From positions 992,001 to 1,056,000 of the forward strand of contig NZ_JACHIS010000001.1 in assembly GCF_014203365.1 (NCBI RefSeq): a DNA stretch of 64,000 bases, in the 5' to 3' direction. This DNA is from Actinoalloteichus hymeniacidonis (GTDB lineage Bacteria; Actinomycetota; Actinomycetes; Mycobacteriales; Pseudonocardiaceae). The translations under genes were made by a program, and so were the position numbers. Under the pieces are notes generated by a model, which worked only from the letters and a program-made list of their open reading frames with translations, was not told where the DNA came from and searched no databases. The stretch's first letter is position 1. Each line of letters begins with the position of its first letter. Of the stretch, positions 8,924 to 19,231 are shown one piece after another.

Positions 8924-9655
8924 GTGACATCTGCCCTTGCCTCGCCTGTGACCCTGCCCACTGGACGCATTCGAGCGGTCTGCCTCGATATCGACGACAC
9001 CCTGGTCGACTACGAGACCTCGGCTAGATCGGGACTCACCGCGCTCCTCGGCCATGACGATGCCTGGCCGGCTTGGCGCAGGACCACGGACATCTATCAC
9101 CTCCGTTATCACGCTGGCGAGGTCGACTTCGACACCATGCGGCGCGAACGCACCAAGGCATTCTTCGCCGATCTCGGCGAGGAACTCGATGACAGCGAGG
9201 CCGCCGAGCGCGAGGAACGCAGGCTGTCGTGTATCACCCGTACCTGGCGACTTTTCGATGATGTCTGGCCCTGCCTGGAAGCATTGCGGGCGAGTGGAAT
9301 GCAGCTGGCCGTCATTACCAATGCCGCCTCGCTTTACCAACGTAAGAAGTTGCGTGCGGTGGGTCTCATCGACGCCTTCGATCACCTGGTGATTTCCGAG
9401 GAGCTGGGCATCGGAAAGCCGGATCCCATGATCTTCCACACAGCGTGCGAGGCCTTGGGGGTGGCTCCAGAGGAGACCGTCCACGTCGGCGACCGATTGG
9501 ACCTCGATGCATCGGGCGCGGTGGGCGCCGGGCTGCACGGCGTGTGGCTGGATCGTCGGGGCGAAGCGCGACGCGTACCGGTGGGCGTGTCGGTCATCTC
9601 CAGCCTTGAGGAGCTCCCTGACCTGGTCGTTCCCCGATTGCCGAGCCCGCGATGA
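8924..9655 (+). CDS. HAD family hydrolase
   Basis: 243-residue haloacid dehalogenase-like phosphatase. Motif I is DIDDT at residues 22-26 (nucleophile Asp22, acid/base Asp24), motif II is the VITNA segment, motif III the Lys of GKPDPMIF, and motif IV GDRLDLDASGA. A helical cap of about 80 residues follows motif I, as in subclass C1 enzymes such as YjjG-like nucleotidases. Physiological substrate unknown. A TAACCT box at 8912-8917 ends six bases before the GTG, suggesting leaderless expression. Confidence 0.85.
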   Translation: MTSALASPVTLPTGRIRAVCLDIDDTLVDYETSARSGLTALLGHDDAWPAWRRTTDIYHLRYHAGEVDFDTMRRERTKAFFADLGEELDDSEAAEREERRLSCITRTWRLFDDVWPCLEALRASGMQLAVITNAASLYQRKKLRAVGLIDAFDHLVISEELGIGKPDPMIFHTACEALGVAPEETVHVGDRLDLDASGAVGAGLHGVWLDRRGEARRVPVGVSVISSLEELPDLVVPRLPSPR

Positions 9656-9770
9656 CCGCGTCGGGCGACCTTGGGGTGGCCCGATTTCACTTCTTGGGTG
9701 TTGGTGGTCTAATATCTGTCACCGGAACGGGGTGCAGGTCGCCGGAGACGGAGATCAGCCGCCGGGACAG

Positions 9771-9842
9771 TGGGGTATGGTGTAATTGGCAGCACGGCAG
9801 ATTCTGGCTCTGTTGGTCTAGGTTCGAGTCCTGGTACCCCAG
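9771..9842 (+). tRNA. tRNA-Gln (anticodon CTG)
   Basis: A 72-base cloverleaf: acceptor TGGGGTA pairs with TACCCCA, D-stem GTG/CAC, anticodon stem GCAGA/TCTGT around loop TTCTGGC (CTG, reads CAG), T-arm with GGTTCGAGTCC. CCA is not encoded. Confidence 0.95.
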
Positions 9843-9920
9843 CTGAAAGACACAAACCGATTTGGGAAGCAAAAACCAAGTGTGGTAGGGTCTTTCACAG
9901 CAACACAAGAGAATAACTAG

Positions 9921-9993
9921 GGCCCCGTCGTCTAGCGGCCTAGGACGCCGCCCTCTCAAGGCGGTAGCGCGGGTTCAAATCCCGTCGGGGCTA
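9921..9993 (+). tRNA. tRNA-Glu (anticodon CTC)
   Basis: A 73-base cloverleaf: acceptor GGCCCCG pairs with CGGGGCT, anticodon stem CCGCC/GGCGG around loop CTCTCAA (CTC, reads GAG), T-arm GCGGG-TTCAAAT-CCCGT. CCA is not encoded. It lies 78 bases after tRNA-Gln and is closed by a strong terminator, so both tRNAs probably share a transcript. Confidence 0.95.
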
Positions 9994-10001
9994 CAGTAAA
10001 G

Positions 10002-10049
10002 AAAAGGGACCGATCAGCATTTAATTGCTGATCGGTCCCTTTTCTTTTT
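10002..10049 (+). terminator. Strong intrinsic terminator after the tRNA pair
   Basis: An 18-bp perfect stem (10002-10019 with 10026-10043) with six-base loop is followed by CTTTTT. One of the clearest rho-independent terminators in the window. Confidence 0.9.
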
Positions 10050-10197
10050 GTCTCCGAGATCGGCGCAAGTCGGTATTTGTGAGCAGCGTCTCTACATTGA
10101 TTCTCGGGCGGCCGCGCGCCCAAGGCGGCGGCCGACCATCGCCACACCGAATCCGACGGCCACGCCTGCACAGGACGACGCGGCCGTCGGGTCGAGA

Positions 10198-10899
10198 TCA
10201 GAGTCGGGTCTGGAGCGCCTCGGCCGCCGCCAGCAGATCAGCCGCCCAGCGGGCCCCCGGCTTGCGACCGATGCGATCGACCGGTCCGGAGACCGAGATG
10301 GCCGCGATCACCGCGCTGGCGCTGTCGCGCACCGGAGCCGACACGCTCGCGACGCCTGGTTCGCGTTCTGCGACGCTTTGCGCCCAACCCCGCCGTCGTA
10401 CCTCGACAAGGGTGCGTTCGCCGTACACCGCGTCCGCCAGGACGGCCCGCTGGGTGCCGGGATCGGCCCAGGCGGCCAACACCTTCGCTCCGCTGCCCGC
10501 CGTCATCGACAATCGGCTGCCGATCGGCACGGTGTCGCGTAGACCGCTGGGCGGTTCCGCAGTGGCGATACACACCCGCTGCATCCCGTCGCGCCGATAG
10601 AGCTGAACGCTCTCACCGGTGATATCCCGCAGTCTGGGAAGTACGGAAGCCGAGGCCTCAAGGAGCGGATCGCTCGCCGTGCCCGCCAGCTCGCTCAACG
10701 CGGCTCCGGGGCGCCACCGGCCGTCGGCACCTCTGCGTAGCAGCCGATGTACCTCCAACCCCACCGCCAATCGATGCGCGGTCGCGCGAGGTAGTCCTGT
10801 CCGCGCGCAGAGTTCCGCGAGCCCACAGGGGTCGTCCGCCACGGCGGTGAGGACGGCCACCGCCTTGTCCAGTACACCGATGCCGCTATGCTGTCCCAC
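10198..10899 (-). CDS. ndgR: IclR family regulator of leucine genes, NdgR type
   Basis: 233 residues: N-terminal winged helix (about 8-65, [13 protein letters not shown] then [18 protein letters not shown]) and an IclR effector domain with [21 protein letters not shown]. The segments match what I remember of Streptomyces NdgR, which activates leuCD and affects branched-chain amino acid and antibiotic metabolism. It is divergent from leuC with 72 bases between start codons. A TAGTAT box ends six bases before the GTG start, so its mRNA is likely leaderless. The role in leucine regulation is inferred from family and position. Confidence 0.85.
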   Translation of the reverse strand: MGQHSGIGVLDKAVAVLTAVADDPCGLAELCARTGLPRATAHRLAVGLEVHRLLRRGADGRWRPGAALSELAGTASDPLLEASASVLPRLRDITGESVQLYRRDGMQRVCIATAEPPSGLRDTVPIGSRLSMTAGSGAKVLAAWADPGTQRAVLADAVYGERTLVEVRRRGWAQSVAEREPGVASVSAPVRDSASAVIAAISVSGPVDRIGRKPGARWAADLLAAAEALQTRL

Positions 10900-10971
10900 G
10901 AACCGATACTAACTTCTCGCGATCTGGGATGTCCAGATGGTGGGACACAACGACCTCTTGAGGGAGGAGCG

Positions 10972-12375
10972 ATGGCTCGCACACTCGCCGAGAAAGTGTG
11001 GGACGCGCACATCGTGCGACAGGGCAGCGGCGACGAACCGGATCTGCTCTACATCGACCTGCATCTCGTGCACGAGGTGACCAGCCCGCAGGCATTCGAC
11101 GGGTTGCGACTCGCGGGCCGTCCGGTTCGTAGGCCGGATCTGACGATCGCCACCGAGGACCACAACGTCCCCACCACGGACATCGACAAGCCGATCGTCG
11201 ACCTCGTCTCCCGGACCCAGGTCGATACGCTGCGCGCCAACTGTGCGGAGTTCGGTATCCGACTGCACTCGATGGGTGATGCGGAGCAGGGCATCGTCCA
11301 CGTAGTCGGTCCGCAGTTGGGGCTGACCCAGCCCGGCATGACCGTGGTGTGCGGCGACAGTCACACCTCGACGCATGGCGCCTTCGGCTCTATCGCACTG
11401 GGTATCGGGACCTCCGAGGTGGAACACGTCCTGGCCACCCAGACTCTGCCGCTGCGGCCGTTCAAGACGATGGCCGTGACCGTCAACGGAACCCTGCGTC
11501 CCGGCGTCACCAGCAAGGACATCATCCTCGCCGTCATCGCGGAACTCGGCACCGGCGGCGGACAGGGCTACGTGCTGGAGTACCGGGGCACCGCCATCGA
11601 GGCATTGTCGATGGAAGCCAGGATGACGGTGTGCAACATGTCCATCGAGGCGGGCGCGCGGGCAGGTCTGATCGCGCCGGACGACACGACCTTCGCCTAC
11701 CTCCAGGGCAGGCCGCACGCTCCGGCGGGCGCCGAGTGGGATGAGGCCGTCGAGTACTGGCGCACCTTGCGAACCGACGAGGACGCCGAGTTCGACGCCG
11801 AGATCGTCATCGACGCCGACCAGCTGACCCCGTTCGTCACCTGGGGCACCAACCCCGGACAGGGGCTTCCGCTGTCCGCCTCGATTCCCGATCCCGAGGC
11901 CATCGCCGACGAGAACGAGCGCTTCGCCGCCGAGAAGGCCCTGACGTACATGGGTCTCGAACCGGGCACCCCGCTGCGGGAGATCCCGGTGGACACCGTG
12001 TTCCTCGGCTCCTGCACCAACGGCCGCATCGAGGATCTGCGGGCCGCCGCGGAGGTTATCCGCGGCCGGACCGTCGCGGGCGGCGTACGGATGCTGGTGG
12101 TGCCCGGCTCGATGAAGGTGCGCAGCCAGGCCGAGGCCGAGGGGCTGCACGACGTCTTCTCCTCTGCGGGAGCGGAATGGCGGGCTGCGGGCTGCTCGAT
12201 GTGTCTGGGGATGAATCCCGACCAACTGAAGCCGGGCGAGCGCAGCGCGTCGACGTCGAACCGGAACTTCGAGGGCAGGCAGGGCAGGGGAGGTCGAACG
12301 CACCTGGTCTCGCCGCTGGTAGCGGCCGCGACCGCAGTACGCGGCACCCTCTCCTCGCCGGAGGACCTGAACTAG
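10972..12375 (+). CDS. leuC: 3-isopropylmalate dehydratase large subunit
   Basis: Aconitase-family subunit that isomerises 2- to 3-isopropylmalate together with LeuD. 467 residues, standard length, with the three [4Fe-4S] ligands visible as Cys348 (GSCTNGR) and Cys408/Cys411 (CSMCLGMN). The ATG has AGGGAGGAG a few bases before it; the frame is open upstream into ndgR but that part is not coding. First gene of leuCD, probably controlled by the divergent NdgR. Confidence 0.95.
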   Translation: MARTLAEKVWDAHIVRQGSGDEPDLLYIDLHLVHEVTSPQAFDGLRLAGRPVRRPDLTIATEDHNVPTTDIDKPIVDLVSRTQVDTLRANCAEFGIRLHSMGDAEQGIVHVVGPQLGLTQPGMTVVCGDSHTSTHGAFGSIALGIGTSEVEHVLATQTLPLRPFKTMAVTVNGTLRPGVTSKDIILAVIAELGTGGGQGYVLEYRGTAIEALSMEARMTVCNMSIEAGARAGLIAPDDTTFAYLQGRPHAPAGAEWDEAVEYWRTLRTDEDAEFDAEIVIDADQLTPFVTWGTNPGQGLPLSASIPDPEAIADENERFAAEKALTYMGLEPGTPLREIPVDTVFLGSCTNGRIEDLRAAAEVIRGRTVAGGVRMLVVPGSMKVRSQAEAEGLHDVFSSAGAEWRAAGCSMCLGMNPDQLKPGERSASTSNRNFEGRQGRGGRTHLVSPLVAAATAVRGTLSSPEDLN

Positions 12376-12502
12376 CGGGGCCTTGGCGGGTTCTCGAGAA
12401 GCGGGCGCGGACGGCTGTCCGTCCCGCTCGCGGCCGCACCGGTGTCCATCCACCGCCAGGCGCGGCGACCATGCACGTACAACGAGGAACAGGGTCTTCA
12501 CG

Positions 12503-13105
12503 ATGCAGGCGTTCACCACACACACCGGTGTCGGCGTCCCGCTACGGCGTTCGAACGTCGACACAGACCAGATCATCCCGGCTGTCTATCTCAAGCGGGT
12601 CAGCCGAACCGGTTTCGGCGACGGGCTCTTCGCGGCCTGGCGGTCCGACGAACACTTCGTGCTCAACCAGGAGCCATACCGCGCAGGCAGCGTCTTGGTG
12701 GCGGGGCCGGACTTCGGTACCGGTTCCTCACGGGAGCACGCCGTCTGGGCGCTGGGCGACTACGGGTTCCGCGTGGTGGTCTCCTCGCGCTTCGCCGACA
12801 TCTTCCGGGGCAACTCGGGTAAGGCGGGGCTGTTGGCGGCGCAGTGCGAGCAGTCCGATGTCGAGCAGCTGTGGAAGCTGCTGGAGAACGAGCCCGGTAC
12901 CGAACTGACGGTCGACCTCCAGGAGAAGACGATCGTCGCCAAGGACCTGACGGTCCGCTTCCACGTCGACGACTACACCCGCTGGCGGCTGCTCGAGGGC
13001 CTGGACGACATCGCACTCACCTTGCGGTCGGCAGCGGATATCGACACTTTCGAGCGGGATCGCCCTTCCCGGCTTCCCACCACGCTTCCCATCGTGTCGG
13101 GTTGA
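12503..13105 (+). CDS. leuD: 3-isopropylmalate dehydratase small subunit
   Basis: Swivel-domain partner of LeuC. 200 residues beginning [26 protein letters not shown], with the substrate-recognition segment [14 protein letters not shown]. The gap to leuC is 127 bases, unusually wide for this pair, but no promoter or terminator is evident in it. A 15-bp hairpin follows the stop. Confidence 0.95.
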   Translation: MQAFTTHTGVGVPLRRSNVDTDQIIPAVYLKRVSRTGFGDGLFAAWRSDEHFVLNQEPYRAGSVLVAGPDFGTGSSREHAVWALGDYGFRVVVSSRFADIFRGNSGKAGLLAAQCEQSDVEQLWKLLENEPGTELTVDLQEKTIVAKDLTVRFHVDDYTRWRLLEGLDDIALTLRSAADIDTFERDRPSRLPTTLPIVSG

Positions 13106-13112
13106 TGCTGGT

Positions 13113-13149
13113 TCGTCGGATTCCCTTTCTTGGCAAGGGAATCCGACGA
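13113..13149 (+). terminator. Terminator-like hairpin after leuD
   Basis: A perfect 15-bp inverted repeat (TCGTCGGATTCCCTT) with a seven-base loop, without a long T tract. It separates leuCD from the HU gene. Confidence 0.7.
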
Positions 13150-13358
13150 TATTCACTTCCGACCTCCCGGTCCCATGGCCCGCTCTGAACCGCCCTCGGC
13201 CCGTCGTTCTTGCGTCGGGTACACGGAAATCCGAGGTCACACGCGTGGCGAAGGTCGGAAACCGGGCTTACGGTGACGCCAGAGCCGGCCGGAATGAGCA
13301 GGCTCCCCTCGCGCTACCAGGGCTGCGAGCGCACTGTTCGTCTCGGGAGGGACCGAAA

Positions 13359-14132
13359 GTGAACAAAGCCGAACTCGTCGACGCGCTTTCGCAGCGTCTC
13401 GGCGACAAGAAGACCGCGGGTGCTGCGGTCGACGAACTCGTCGACGTCATCGTTCGTAGTGTCAACAAGGGCGACAAGGTGAACATCTCGGGGTTCGGAG
13501 TCTTCGAGAAGCGCGCCAGAGCCGCTCGTACGGCACGTAACCCAAGGACCGGCGAGGCCGTCAAGGTCAAGAAGACCACGGTGCCCGCCTTCCGTCCGGG
13601 GACGAACTTCAAGGAGGTCATCGGCGGGAGCCGAAAGCTGCCGAGGGTGCCCGCTCAGCGTGGCTCCACCGGTGGCACGACCAAGTCCTCGACCACGACG
13701 CAGGCCAAGCCCTCGTCGCGGTCGGGATCCGCTTCCAAGACGACGTCGAGGTCGACCACCAGCCGGTCCGCCACGACCAGGGGCACCGGCAGCAGGACCA
13801 CCGGCAGCTCCAGCAAGAGCAGGCCGTCGGCAGGCGGGCGTTCGACCTCGTCGCGGTCCTCGGCCGCCAGGACGACGACGCGCAGCACCACCAAGTCCAC
13901 CAACCCGAAGTCGACGAGTTCGAGCTCGACAGGACGAAGCCGGTCCACCGGTTCCTCTCGTCCGAGCAGCACCAGCCGGACGACGGCCGGGAAGTCGACG
14001 ACCAAGTCCTCCGGCGCCTCGAAGAGCACGGGCCGGAGTTCCACGACGAAGTCGTCGAGCACCCGGTCGAGCGCGGCCAAGCCATCGAGCCGGTCGACGA
14101 GCCGGTCGACGAGCAGCAGCCGCAAGAAGTAG
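13359..14132 (+). CDS. hupB: HU-type nucleoid protein with a long Ser/Thr/Arg/Lys tail
   Basis: Residues 1-90 are a canonical HU fold ([20 protein letters not shown], then [20 protein letters not shown] with the DNA-inserting arm). Residues 95-257 form a low-complexity basic tail dominated by Ser, Thr, Arg and Lys. Actinobacterial HupB proteins have a basic tail, commonly built from Lys/Ala/Pro repeats; here Ser and Thr replace most Ala and Pro. The GTG start has GGGAGG nine bases before it. The tail should bind DNA non-specifically and is full of possible phosphorylation sites. Located between leuD and mutT1, as in mycobacteria. Confidence 0.92.
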   Translation: MNKAELVDALSQRLGDKKTAGAAVDELVDVIVRSVNKGDKVNISGFGVFEKRARAARTARNPRTGEAVKVKKTTVPAFRPGTNFKEVIGGSRKLPRVPAQRGSTGGTTKSSTTTQAKPSSRSGSASKTTSRSTTSRSATTRGTGSRTTGSSSKSRPSAGGRSTSSRSSAARTTTRSTTKSTNPKSTSSSSTGRSRSTGSSRPSSTSRTTAGKSTTKSSGASKSTGRSSTTKSSSTRSSAAKPSSRSTSRSTSSSRKK

Positions 14133-14219
14133 CGGGCCAGCGGTGGGTCGCTCGAAGGGCGGCCCACCGCCCGCATCCGACAGCAGAGTGCTACCGCAGC
14201 CGGTGTCAAGCGGTTCTCA

Positions 14220-15191
14220 TCACCAGTCCTCGGCGCTCGAGATGTGTTCGACGCCCATCAGCTCCGGCCGGGTCGGGTGGAAGGACAACACCCAGAGGCT
14301 GCCCTTCTTGTTCGGCGGGTCCTCGGGCACCGGGTTGACACCATCGGCCGTCTGTTCCCCCAGCCAGCGCACGACCCCCGGGATCACGGCTCCCTGGCTG
14401 CACAGCAGCGTCGTCGGTGAGCTGGAGAGCAATTCCAGCAGGCGATGGTGGGTCCGGTCCGGGTCGCTCGGGTATTCCTCCTCGGACAACAGCGGCTCGT
14501 CGTGCACCGTGAGCCCCAGCACGGCCGCCGTCTGTTCCACGGTCTGCCTGCATCGTGTCCTCGGCGCGGAGAAGACCTGGTCGGGGCCGAACAACGGCAA
14601 TACCTGACTCAGTGCGCTCGCCTGTCGACGACCGGCCTCGCTCAGCGGGCGCAGCCCGTCCGGCCCCGCCCAATCCGAGCGACGTCCGGCCTTGGCGTGC
14701 CGGACGAGCAGGAGGGTACGGGTATCCGCGGGCAGTTCGGCGAAACGTCGCAGAATGACCCGGTCATGTGGATAGCTGAGTCGGTCGGCTGCTTCCGAAA
14801 GCGGAAACCAGCTCACCTGGTCGACCTCGTCGTCGGCCGGACGCTCGGCGGCCTCCGTGACCTCTTTCGCCGCGTAGTAGCGGACCGTCTTGCGCAGCGG
14901 GCCGCCCGGTACGGAAGCGGGCAGTGTGTACGCGACCTCGCCGAGCAGCCGATTCAGCACCGGGCGTACGCCCGTCTCCTCGGCCACCTCGCGCACCGCG
15001 GCGGCATGACGGGTCTCACCGGGCCTGGCCTTGCCCTTGGGCAGCGACCAGTCGTCGTAGCGCGGCCGATGCACCAGAGCCACCTCGGGCTCCGCCTGCG
15101 TGGCGCCCGTGCGCCAGAGGACGGCACCGGATGCCTGGATGCGCTTGGGACGCTCCGGATCCGACGTCGTGTCATCCGTCGCTTCAGACAT
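14220..15191 (-). CDS. mutT1: Two-domain Nudix hydrolase / histidine phosphatase (MutT1 type)
   Basis: 323 residues with two domains: a Nudix domain (20-150) with the complete box starting at Gly53 (GKARPGE... REVAEETGV) and a phosphoglycerate-mutase-like domain from about 155 with the RHAKAG catalytic loop. Mycobacterial MutT1 of the same architecture hydrolyses 8-oxo-GTP/dGTP and diadenosine polyphosphates. ATG start; 41 bases after the end of ppk1 on the same strand, so co-transcription is likely and consistent with shared phosphate chemistry. Confidence 0.9.
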   Translation of the reverse strand: MSEATDDTTSDPERPKRIQASGAVLWRTGATQAEPEVALVHRPRYDDWSLPKGKARPGETRHAAAVREVAEETGVRPVLNRLLGEVAYTLPASVPGGPLRKTVRYYAAKEVTEAAERPADDEVDQVSWFPLSEAADRLSYPHDRVILRRFAELPADTRTLLLVRHAKAGRRSDWAGPDGLRPLSEAGRRQASALSQVLPLFGPDQVFSAPRTRCRQTVEQTAAVLGLTVHDEPLLSEEEYPSDPDRTHHRLLELLSSSPTTLLCSQGAVIPGVVRWLGEQTADGVNPVPEDPPNKKGSLWVLSFHPTRPELMGVEHISSAEDW

Positions 15192-15232
15192 GCTTTCCCC
15201 CCGACGATCCCGGTCGACCGACCTCGTTGCCG

Positions 15233-17461
15233 TCAGTCATTGGCGCCGTGCGTGCGAAGCAGTTCTGCCTGGTGGTCGCGGACCTCGTCCCCCGACTTGG
15301 GCGACGGAGACCACGCTCCGTCCCGTCCGAGTACCCAGCAGCGGGTGGCGGGATTCAACGCCGAGTCGAACATCGCGTCGATCTGGGCGACCAGGCGTGG
15401 CGAGGCGACCCTGACCTGGGCTTCGATCCGTCGGTCCAGATTTCGGTGCATCATGTCCGCGCTGCCGATCCAGTGCTCGGCCGCACCGACGAAATGGAAG
15501 ATGCGGGAGTGTTCGAGGAAGCGGCCCAGGATGGACCGGACTCGGATGTTCTCCGAGAGTCCCGGCACTCCTGGTTTGAGCGCGCAGATGCCCCTGACCA
15601 CGACATCCACCGGCACGCCTGCCCGAGATGCGCGATAGAGGGCATCGATGACCTGCTCGTCGACCAGCGAGTTCACCTTGAACCGGATGCCGCAGACCTC
15701 GCCCCGACCGGCCTTGACGATCTCGTCCTCGATCCGGCGGACGATGCCTCGGCGAATTCCATAGGGAGCGACGAGGATGCTGCGGTAGGAGTTCTGCCGG
15801 GCGTAGCCCGTCAGGGTGTTGAAGAGGTCGGTGAGGTCGGCGCCGATGGCGGGGTCCGCGGTGAAAAGGCCGATGTCCTCGTAGATCCTGGCGGTCTTCG
15901 GGTGGTAGTTGCCGGTGCCGATGTGGCAGTACCGGCGGATGGTGGAGCCCTCCTGCCGGACCACCAGCGCGGTCTTGCAGTGCGTCTTCAAACCGACCAG
16001 GCCGTAGACGACGTGGACGCCCGCGCGTTCCAGCGCCCTGGCCCACTTGATGTTGGCCTGCTCGTCGAAACGGGCCTTGAGCTCGACCAGCGCGACCACC
16101 TGTTTGCCCGCCTCGGCGGCGTCGATGAGTGCGTCGACGATCGGTGAGTCACCGGAGGTGCGGTACAGCGTCTGCTTGATCGCGAGCACCTTCGGATCGG
16201 CTGCGGCCTGTTCCACGAAGCGCTGCACGCTGGTCGAGAAGGAGTCGTAGGGATGGTGCACCAGGATGTCGCCGTCGCGCAGCGTGGCGAACACGCTCTT
16301 CGGCGTCTCGCCCTCGCCGAAGGCCGGGTGCGTCGCCGGAACGAACGGCGCGTCCTTGAGTTGTGGGCGGTCCACCGCGTACAGCTGGCTCAGACAGGAC
16401 AGATCGAGCAGCCCGGGCAGTTCCACCACGTCGCCGGGATCGACGTCGAGTTCGCGCAACAGCAGTTCGAGCATGTGCTCGCTCATGGTGTCGGCGACCT
16501 CGAGGCGAACCGGCGGGCCGAATCGACGGCGGGCCAGTTCGCGTTCCATCGCCTGGAGCAGGTCCTCGTCCCGGTCCTCCTCGACCTCCAGGTCGGCGTT
16601 GCGGGTCACCCGGAAGACATGGTGCTCGATGATCTCCATGCCCGCGAACAGCTTGTCGAGGTGGGCGGCGATCAACTCCTCCAACGGGAGGAAGGTGGCC
16701 GATTCGGTGGGCCGATTCGGTCCGGTCCGCACCAGCCGGGGCACGTTGTCCGGGACCTTGACCCGCGCGAATCGCGGCGTGCCGCCCTGCGGATCGCGGA
16801 CGGTCACCGCCAGGTTCAGCGACAGACCCGAGATATAGGGGAACGGGTGCGCCGGGTCGACCGCCAGTGGCGTCAGCACCGGGAAGACCTGCTCCGCGAA
16901 GTACTCCGAGAGCCGCTCCTGGTCCTCGGTGGCCAGCTCGTCCCAGGTGAGGACCTGCACGTCCATCTTGGCCAACGCGGGCCGGACGTCGTCGAGGAAC
17001 GCCCTGGCGTGCTGTTCGGCCAACTCCTGGGTGCGCATGGCGATGCGGGCGAGCTGTTCCCTGGGGGACAGTCCGTCGGCGCTGCGCACCGACAGCCCCG
17101 TCTCGTCCCGCCGCTTCAAACCCGCCACCCGGACCATGTAGAACTCGTCAAGGTTCGAGGCGAAGATCGACAGGAACTTCGCCCGCTCCAACAGCGGTTG
17201 CGAGGCGTCCTCGGCCAGCGCGAGCACCCTGGCGTTGAAATCCAGCCAGGACAGTTCCCGGTTCAGATAACGGTCCTCGGGCAGGTCGTCGAGCGGGCCC
17301 ACGGCTGCGGTCGCGGCGGGCGGAGCCTGGGGATAGCCGCGCAGGCCCTCGGGAAGCTTGATGCTTCCCGAGGCGGTGGCGTTCGCCGTGGGCCTGCTAC
17401 GCCGGGCAGGCCTCGGATTACGGGGGCGAGGCTGCCGTTCGCCGCTCGGTGGGGTGCTCAC
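15233..17461 (-). CDS. ppk1: Polyphosphate kinase 1
   Basis: Reversible transfer of ATP gamma-phosphate to polyphosphate. 742 residues, within the usual 690-740 range plus a disordered Pro/Arg-rich N-terminal extension of about 50 residues. The core starts [16 protein letters not shown], and the phospho-accepting histidine is in [16 protein letters not shown] near residue 510. The GTG start gives [10 protein letters not shown]. The mutT1 gene lies directly downstream. Confidence 0.95.
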   Translation of the reverse strand: MSTPPSGERQPRPRNPRPARRSRPTANATASGSIKLPEGLRGYPQAPPAATAAVGPLDDLPEDRYLNRELSWLDFNARVLALAEDASQPLLERAKFLSIFASNLDEFYMVRVAGLKRRDETGLSVRSADGLSPREQLARIAMRTQELAEQHARAFLDDVRPALAKMDVQVLTWDELATEDQERLSEYFAEQVFPVLTPLAVDPAHPFPYISGLSLNLAVTVRDPQGGTPRFARVKVPDNVPRLVRTGPNRPTESATFLPLEELIAAHLDKLFAGMEIIEHHVFRVTRNADLEVEEDRDEDLLQAMERELARRRFGPPVRLEVADTMSEHMLELLLRELDVDPGDVVELPGLLDLSCLSQLYAVDRPQLKDAPFVPATHPAFGEGETPKSVFATLRDGDILVHHPYDSFSTSVQRFVEQAAADPKVLAIKQTLYRTSGDSPIVDALIDAAEAGKQVVALVELKARFDEQANIKWARALERAGVHVVYGLVGLKTHCKTALVVRQEGSTIRRYCHIGTGNYHPKTARIYEDIGLFTADPAIGADLTDLFNTLTGYARQNSYRSILVAPYGIRRGIVRRIEDEIVKAGRGEVCGIRFKVNSLVDEQVIDALYRASRAGVPVDVVVRGICALKPGVPGLSENIRVRSILGRFLEHSRIFHFVGAAEHWIGSADMMHRNLDRRIEAQVRVASPRLVAQIDAMFDSALNPATRCWVLGRDGAWSPSPKSGDEVRDHQAELLRTHGAND

Positions 17462-17529
17462 AACACCCCATTGTCGCCCAGATCAGGTGTCTTCGGTGTG
17501 TCCTCGAGTACCAACGGCAAGTGAAGATC

Positions 17530-17548
17530 GGACCAGTTTCACTGGTCC
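17530..17548 (-). terminator. Small hairpin after the F420 guanylyltransferase gene
   Basis: GGACCAG and CTGGTCC form a 7-bp stem with a five-base loop, 38 bases beyond the stop codon of the minus-strand gene. Weak by itself. Confidence 0.4.
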
Positions 17549-17585
17549 AACCGGTGACGGTCCCTACGTCGGTGGGTGACCGCCC

Positions 17586-18248
17586 TCAGCAGGCATGTCG
17601 GTCGCAGCGGCGGTACTGGGCCAGCACCGCCCTGGTGTTCTCACCGAGTCCGAGGCCCGCCGCCGCGCGTAGATCGTCCTCGGTGTCGACGTCGCAGCGC
17701 AGCGTCGGTCGATCCGTGCCGACCTGGACCGCGCCGGAAGCCGCATGCCGCTCGGCGGAGCCGACACCGAATCCGGGTAGCAGTGGGGAACCCGGTGCCG
17801 CGATCAGCATCGTCGTTCCGGTGCCCTGCCGATCGGCGCAGAAGGCCCGCCGGTCGCCTGCCTGTGCCAACGCCTCGGCGAGGTCCTCGCTGCGCAGCGC
17901 GGGCAGGTCGGCCTGTAGCGCACCCACCCGCACGGTGGGGTCACCGCTCAACAGCTGGGTGCTCCCATGCTGCAGCGCCGCGTTCAGCCCGCCCGAGGGT
18001 GGTTCGGCGAGCACCGTGAGGCCCTCGGCTCGCACGGCCGCCGAGACGGTCAGATCCGAGGTCACCGCGATCACCCTGCGCACGCCCTCGGCCGCGCGGG
18101 CGGCGGTCAGGGTGTCGAGCAACAACGCGACCACCAATTGTGCGTGTCGTTCCGGGTTGCCGACGCCGTCATCGGCGGCCCCGAGAAGCCGGGACTTCGC
18201 CGCGTGCAGCATCTTGACCGGAACCAGCAGGTCCACTCCGGTGCACAC
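17586..18248 (-). CDS. cofC: 2-phospho-L-lactate / phosphoenolpyruvate guanylyltransferase (coenzyme F420 synthesis)
   Basis: 220 residues of the CofC/FbiD family, with the N-terminal signature DLLVPVKMLHAAKSRLL, the central VGALQADLPALRSEDL and the RCDVDTEDDLR segment near the C-terminus. It makes the guanylylated three-carbon precursor of F420; in mycobacteria the substrate is phosphoenolpyruvate and the gene is called fbiD. I take the GTG at 18248 as start; GTG 18236 is an alternative. It is divergent from plsC. Confidence 0.85.
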   Translation of the reverse strand: MCTGVDLLVPVKMLHAAKSRLLGAADDGVGNPERHAQLVVALLLDTLTAARAAEGVRRVIAVTSDLTVSAAVRAEGLTVLAEPPSGGLNAALQHGSTQLLSGDPTVRVGALQADLPALRSEDLAEALAQAGDRRAFCADRQGTGTTMLIAAPGSPLLPGFGVGSAERHAASGAVQVGTDRPTLRCDVDTEDDLRAAAGLGLGENTRAVLAQYRRCDRHAC

Positions 18249-18384
18249 ACCCCCTATCCTGCTGGATGCGGCGATCGGCCGGATCTTCGGACCCCACTCG
18301 ATGGACCCCGGTGCCGACGCGTTGTGGGATCGGGGTAAGACTCTCGAGACTCGGATCCCCGTCGATCGAGCCAGGAGGACTGCG

Positions 18385-19194
18385 GTGACCAGCAATGACG
18401 CAGAACGGACGGCCAGTGTGCCGCGCCGCCGTGAGCGCGGCGGATTCTGGGTCGGTTTCGCCGCATCGGTATTCCACCCGTTCAGCATGATGGCGGGCAG
18501 GCGCAGCCTCGAGAACCGCGAACGGATCCCGGCCACGGGCGGAGCGCTGTTGGTGTTCAACCACATCTCCGAGATCGACCCGGTGTACGACGCGGTCGTC
18601 GTGCACAGCGCCAAGCGGGTGCCGCGTTTCATGGCCAAGCACAGCCTGTGGAAGATCCCGGTGGTGGGCACCCTGCTGCGCAGCTCGGGGCAGATCCCGG
18701 TGTATCGGGGCAGTGGCGAGGCACAGCAGAGTCTCGACGCGGCGCTGCAGGCGCTTCGCAGCGGCAAGATCGTCGTGATCTTCCCGGAGGGCACGGTCAC
18801 CAGGGATCCGGAGCTGTGGCCGATGCAGTCCAGGACCGGTGTCGCCCGGCTGGCGCTCGATGCGGAGGTCCCGGTCATCCCGGCGGTCAACTGGGGGACC
18901 CAGCACGTCTTCGACTACCACAAACGCAAGTTCCGGCCCTTCGGTCGCAAGCAGATCCGGGTGCGGCTTGGCGAGCCGCTCGACCTGACCGCGTATGCGG
19001 ATCGCCGTCGCGATGCCCCGTTGCTGCGGGAGGTGACCGACGTCGTGATGGGGTCGGTGCGGGACTTACTGGCCGAGGTCAGGCAGGAGCCTGCGCCCAC
19101 GAGCTTCTACGTGAACCGTGGTCGGGTCCGGCCGGAGCACGGCGACCTCGACCGTTCGGAGTCCGAGCGAGACACCAACCCGGGCTCATCCTGA
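18385..19194 (+). CDS. plsC: 1-acyl-sn-glycerol-3-phosphate acyltransferase family protein
   Basis: 269 residues. The acyltransferase motifs are in order: NHISEID (HX4D catalytic pair), the GQIPVYRG segment, FPEGT, and PVIPAVNWG. Membrane-associated second acylation of lysophosphatidate is the usual role. CCAGGAGGA at 18371-18379 fixes the GTG start. The C-terminal 35 residues are acidic and probably disordered. The next gene, gpsA, makes glycerol 3-phosphate, the backbone of the same lipids, and starts 37 bases later. Confidence 0.88.
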   Translation: MTSNDAERTASVPRRRERGGFWVGFAASVFHPFSMMAGRRSLENRERIPATGGALLVFNHISEIDPVYDAVVVHSAKRVPRFMAKHSLWKIPVVGTLLRSSGQIPVYRGSGEAQQSLDAALQALRSGKIVVIFPEGTVTRDPELWPMQSRTGVARLALDAEVPVIPAVNWGTQHVFDYHKRKFRPFGRKQIRVRLGEPLDLTAYADRRRDAPLLREVTDVVMGSVRDLLAEVRQEPAPTSFYVNRGRVRPEHGDLDRSESERDTNPGSS

Positions 19195-19231
19195 TCCTCG
19201 GCTCGCTGCTGATCTGCTAGGAGTGGTACGC

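Noticed and set aside
13655-14607. Long frames on both strands over the HU tail
   Set aside because: They mirror the Ser/Thr/Arg-rich low-complexity tail and show no domain; the HU frame has the start, ribosome site and fold.
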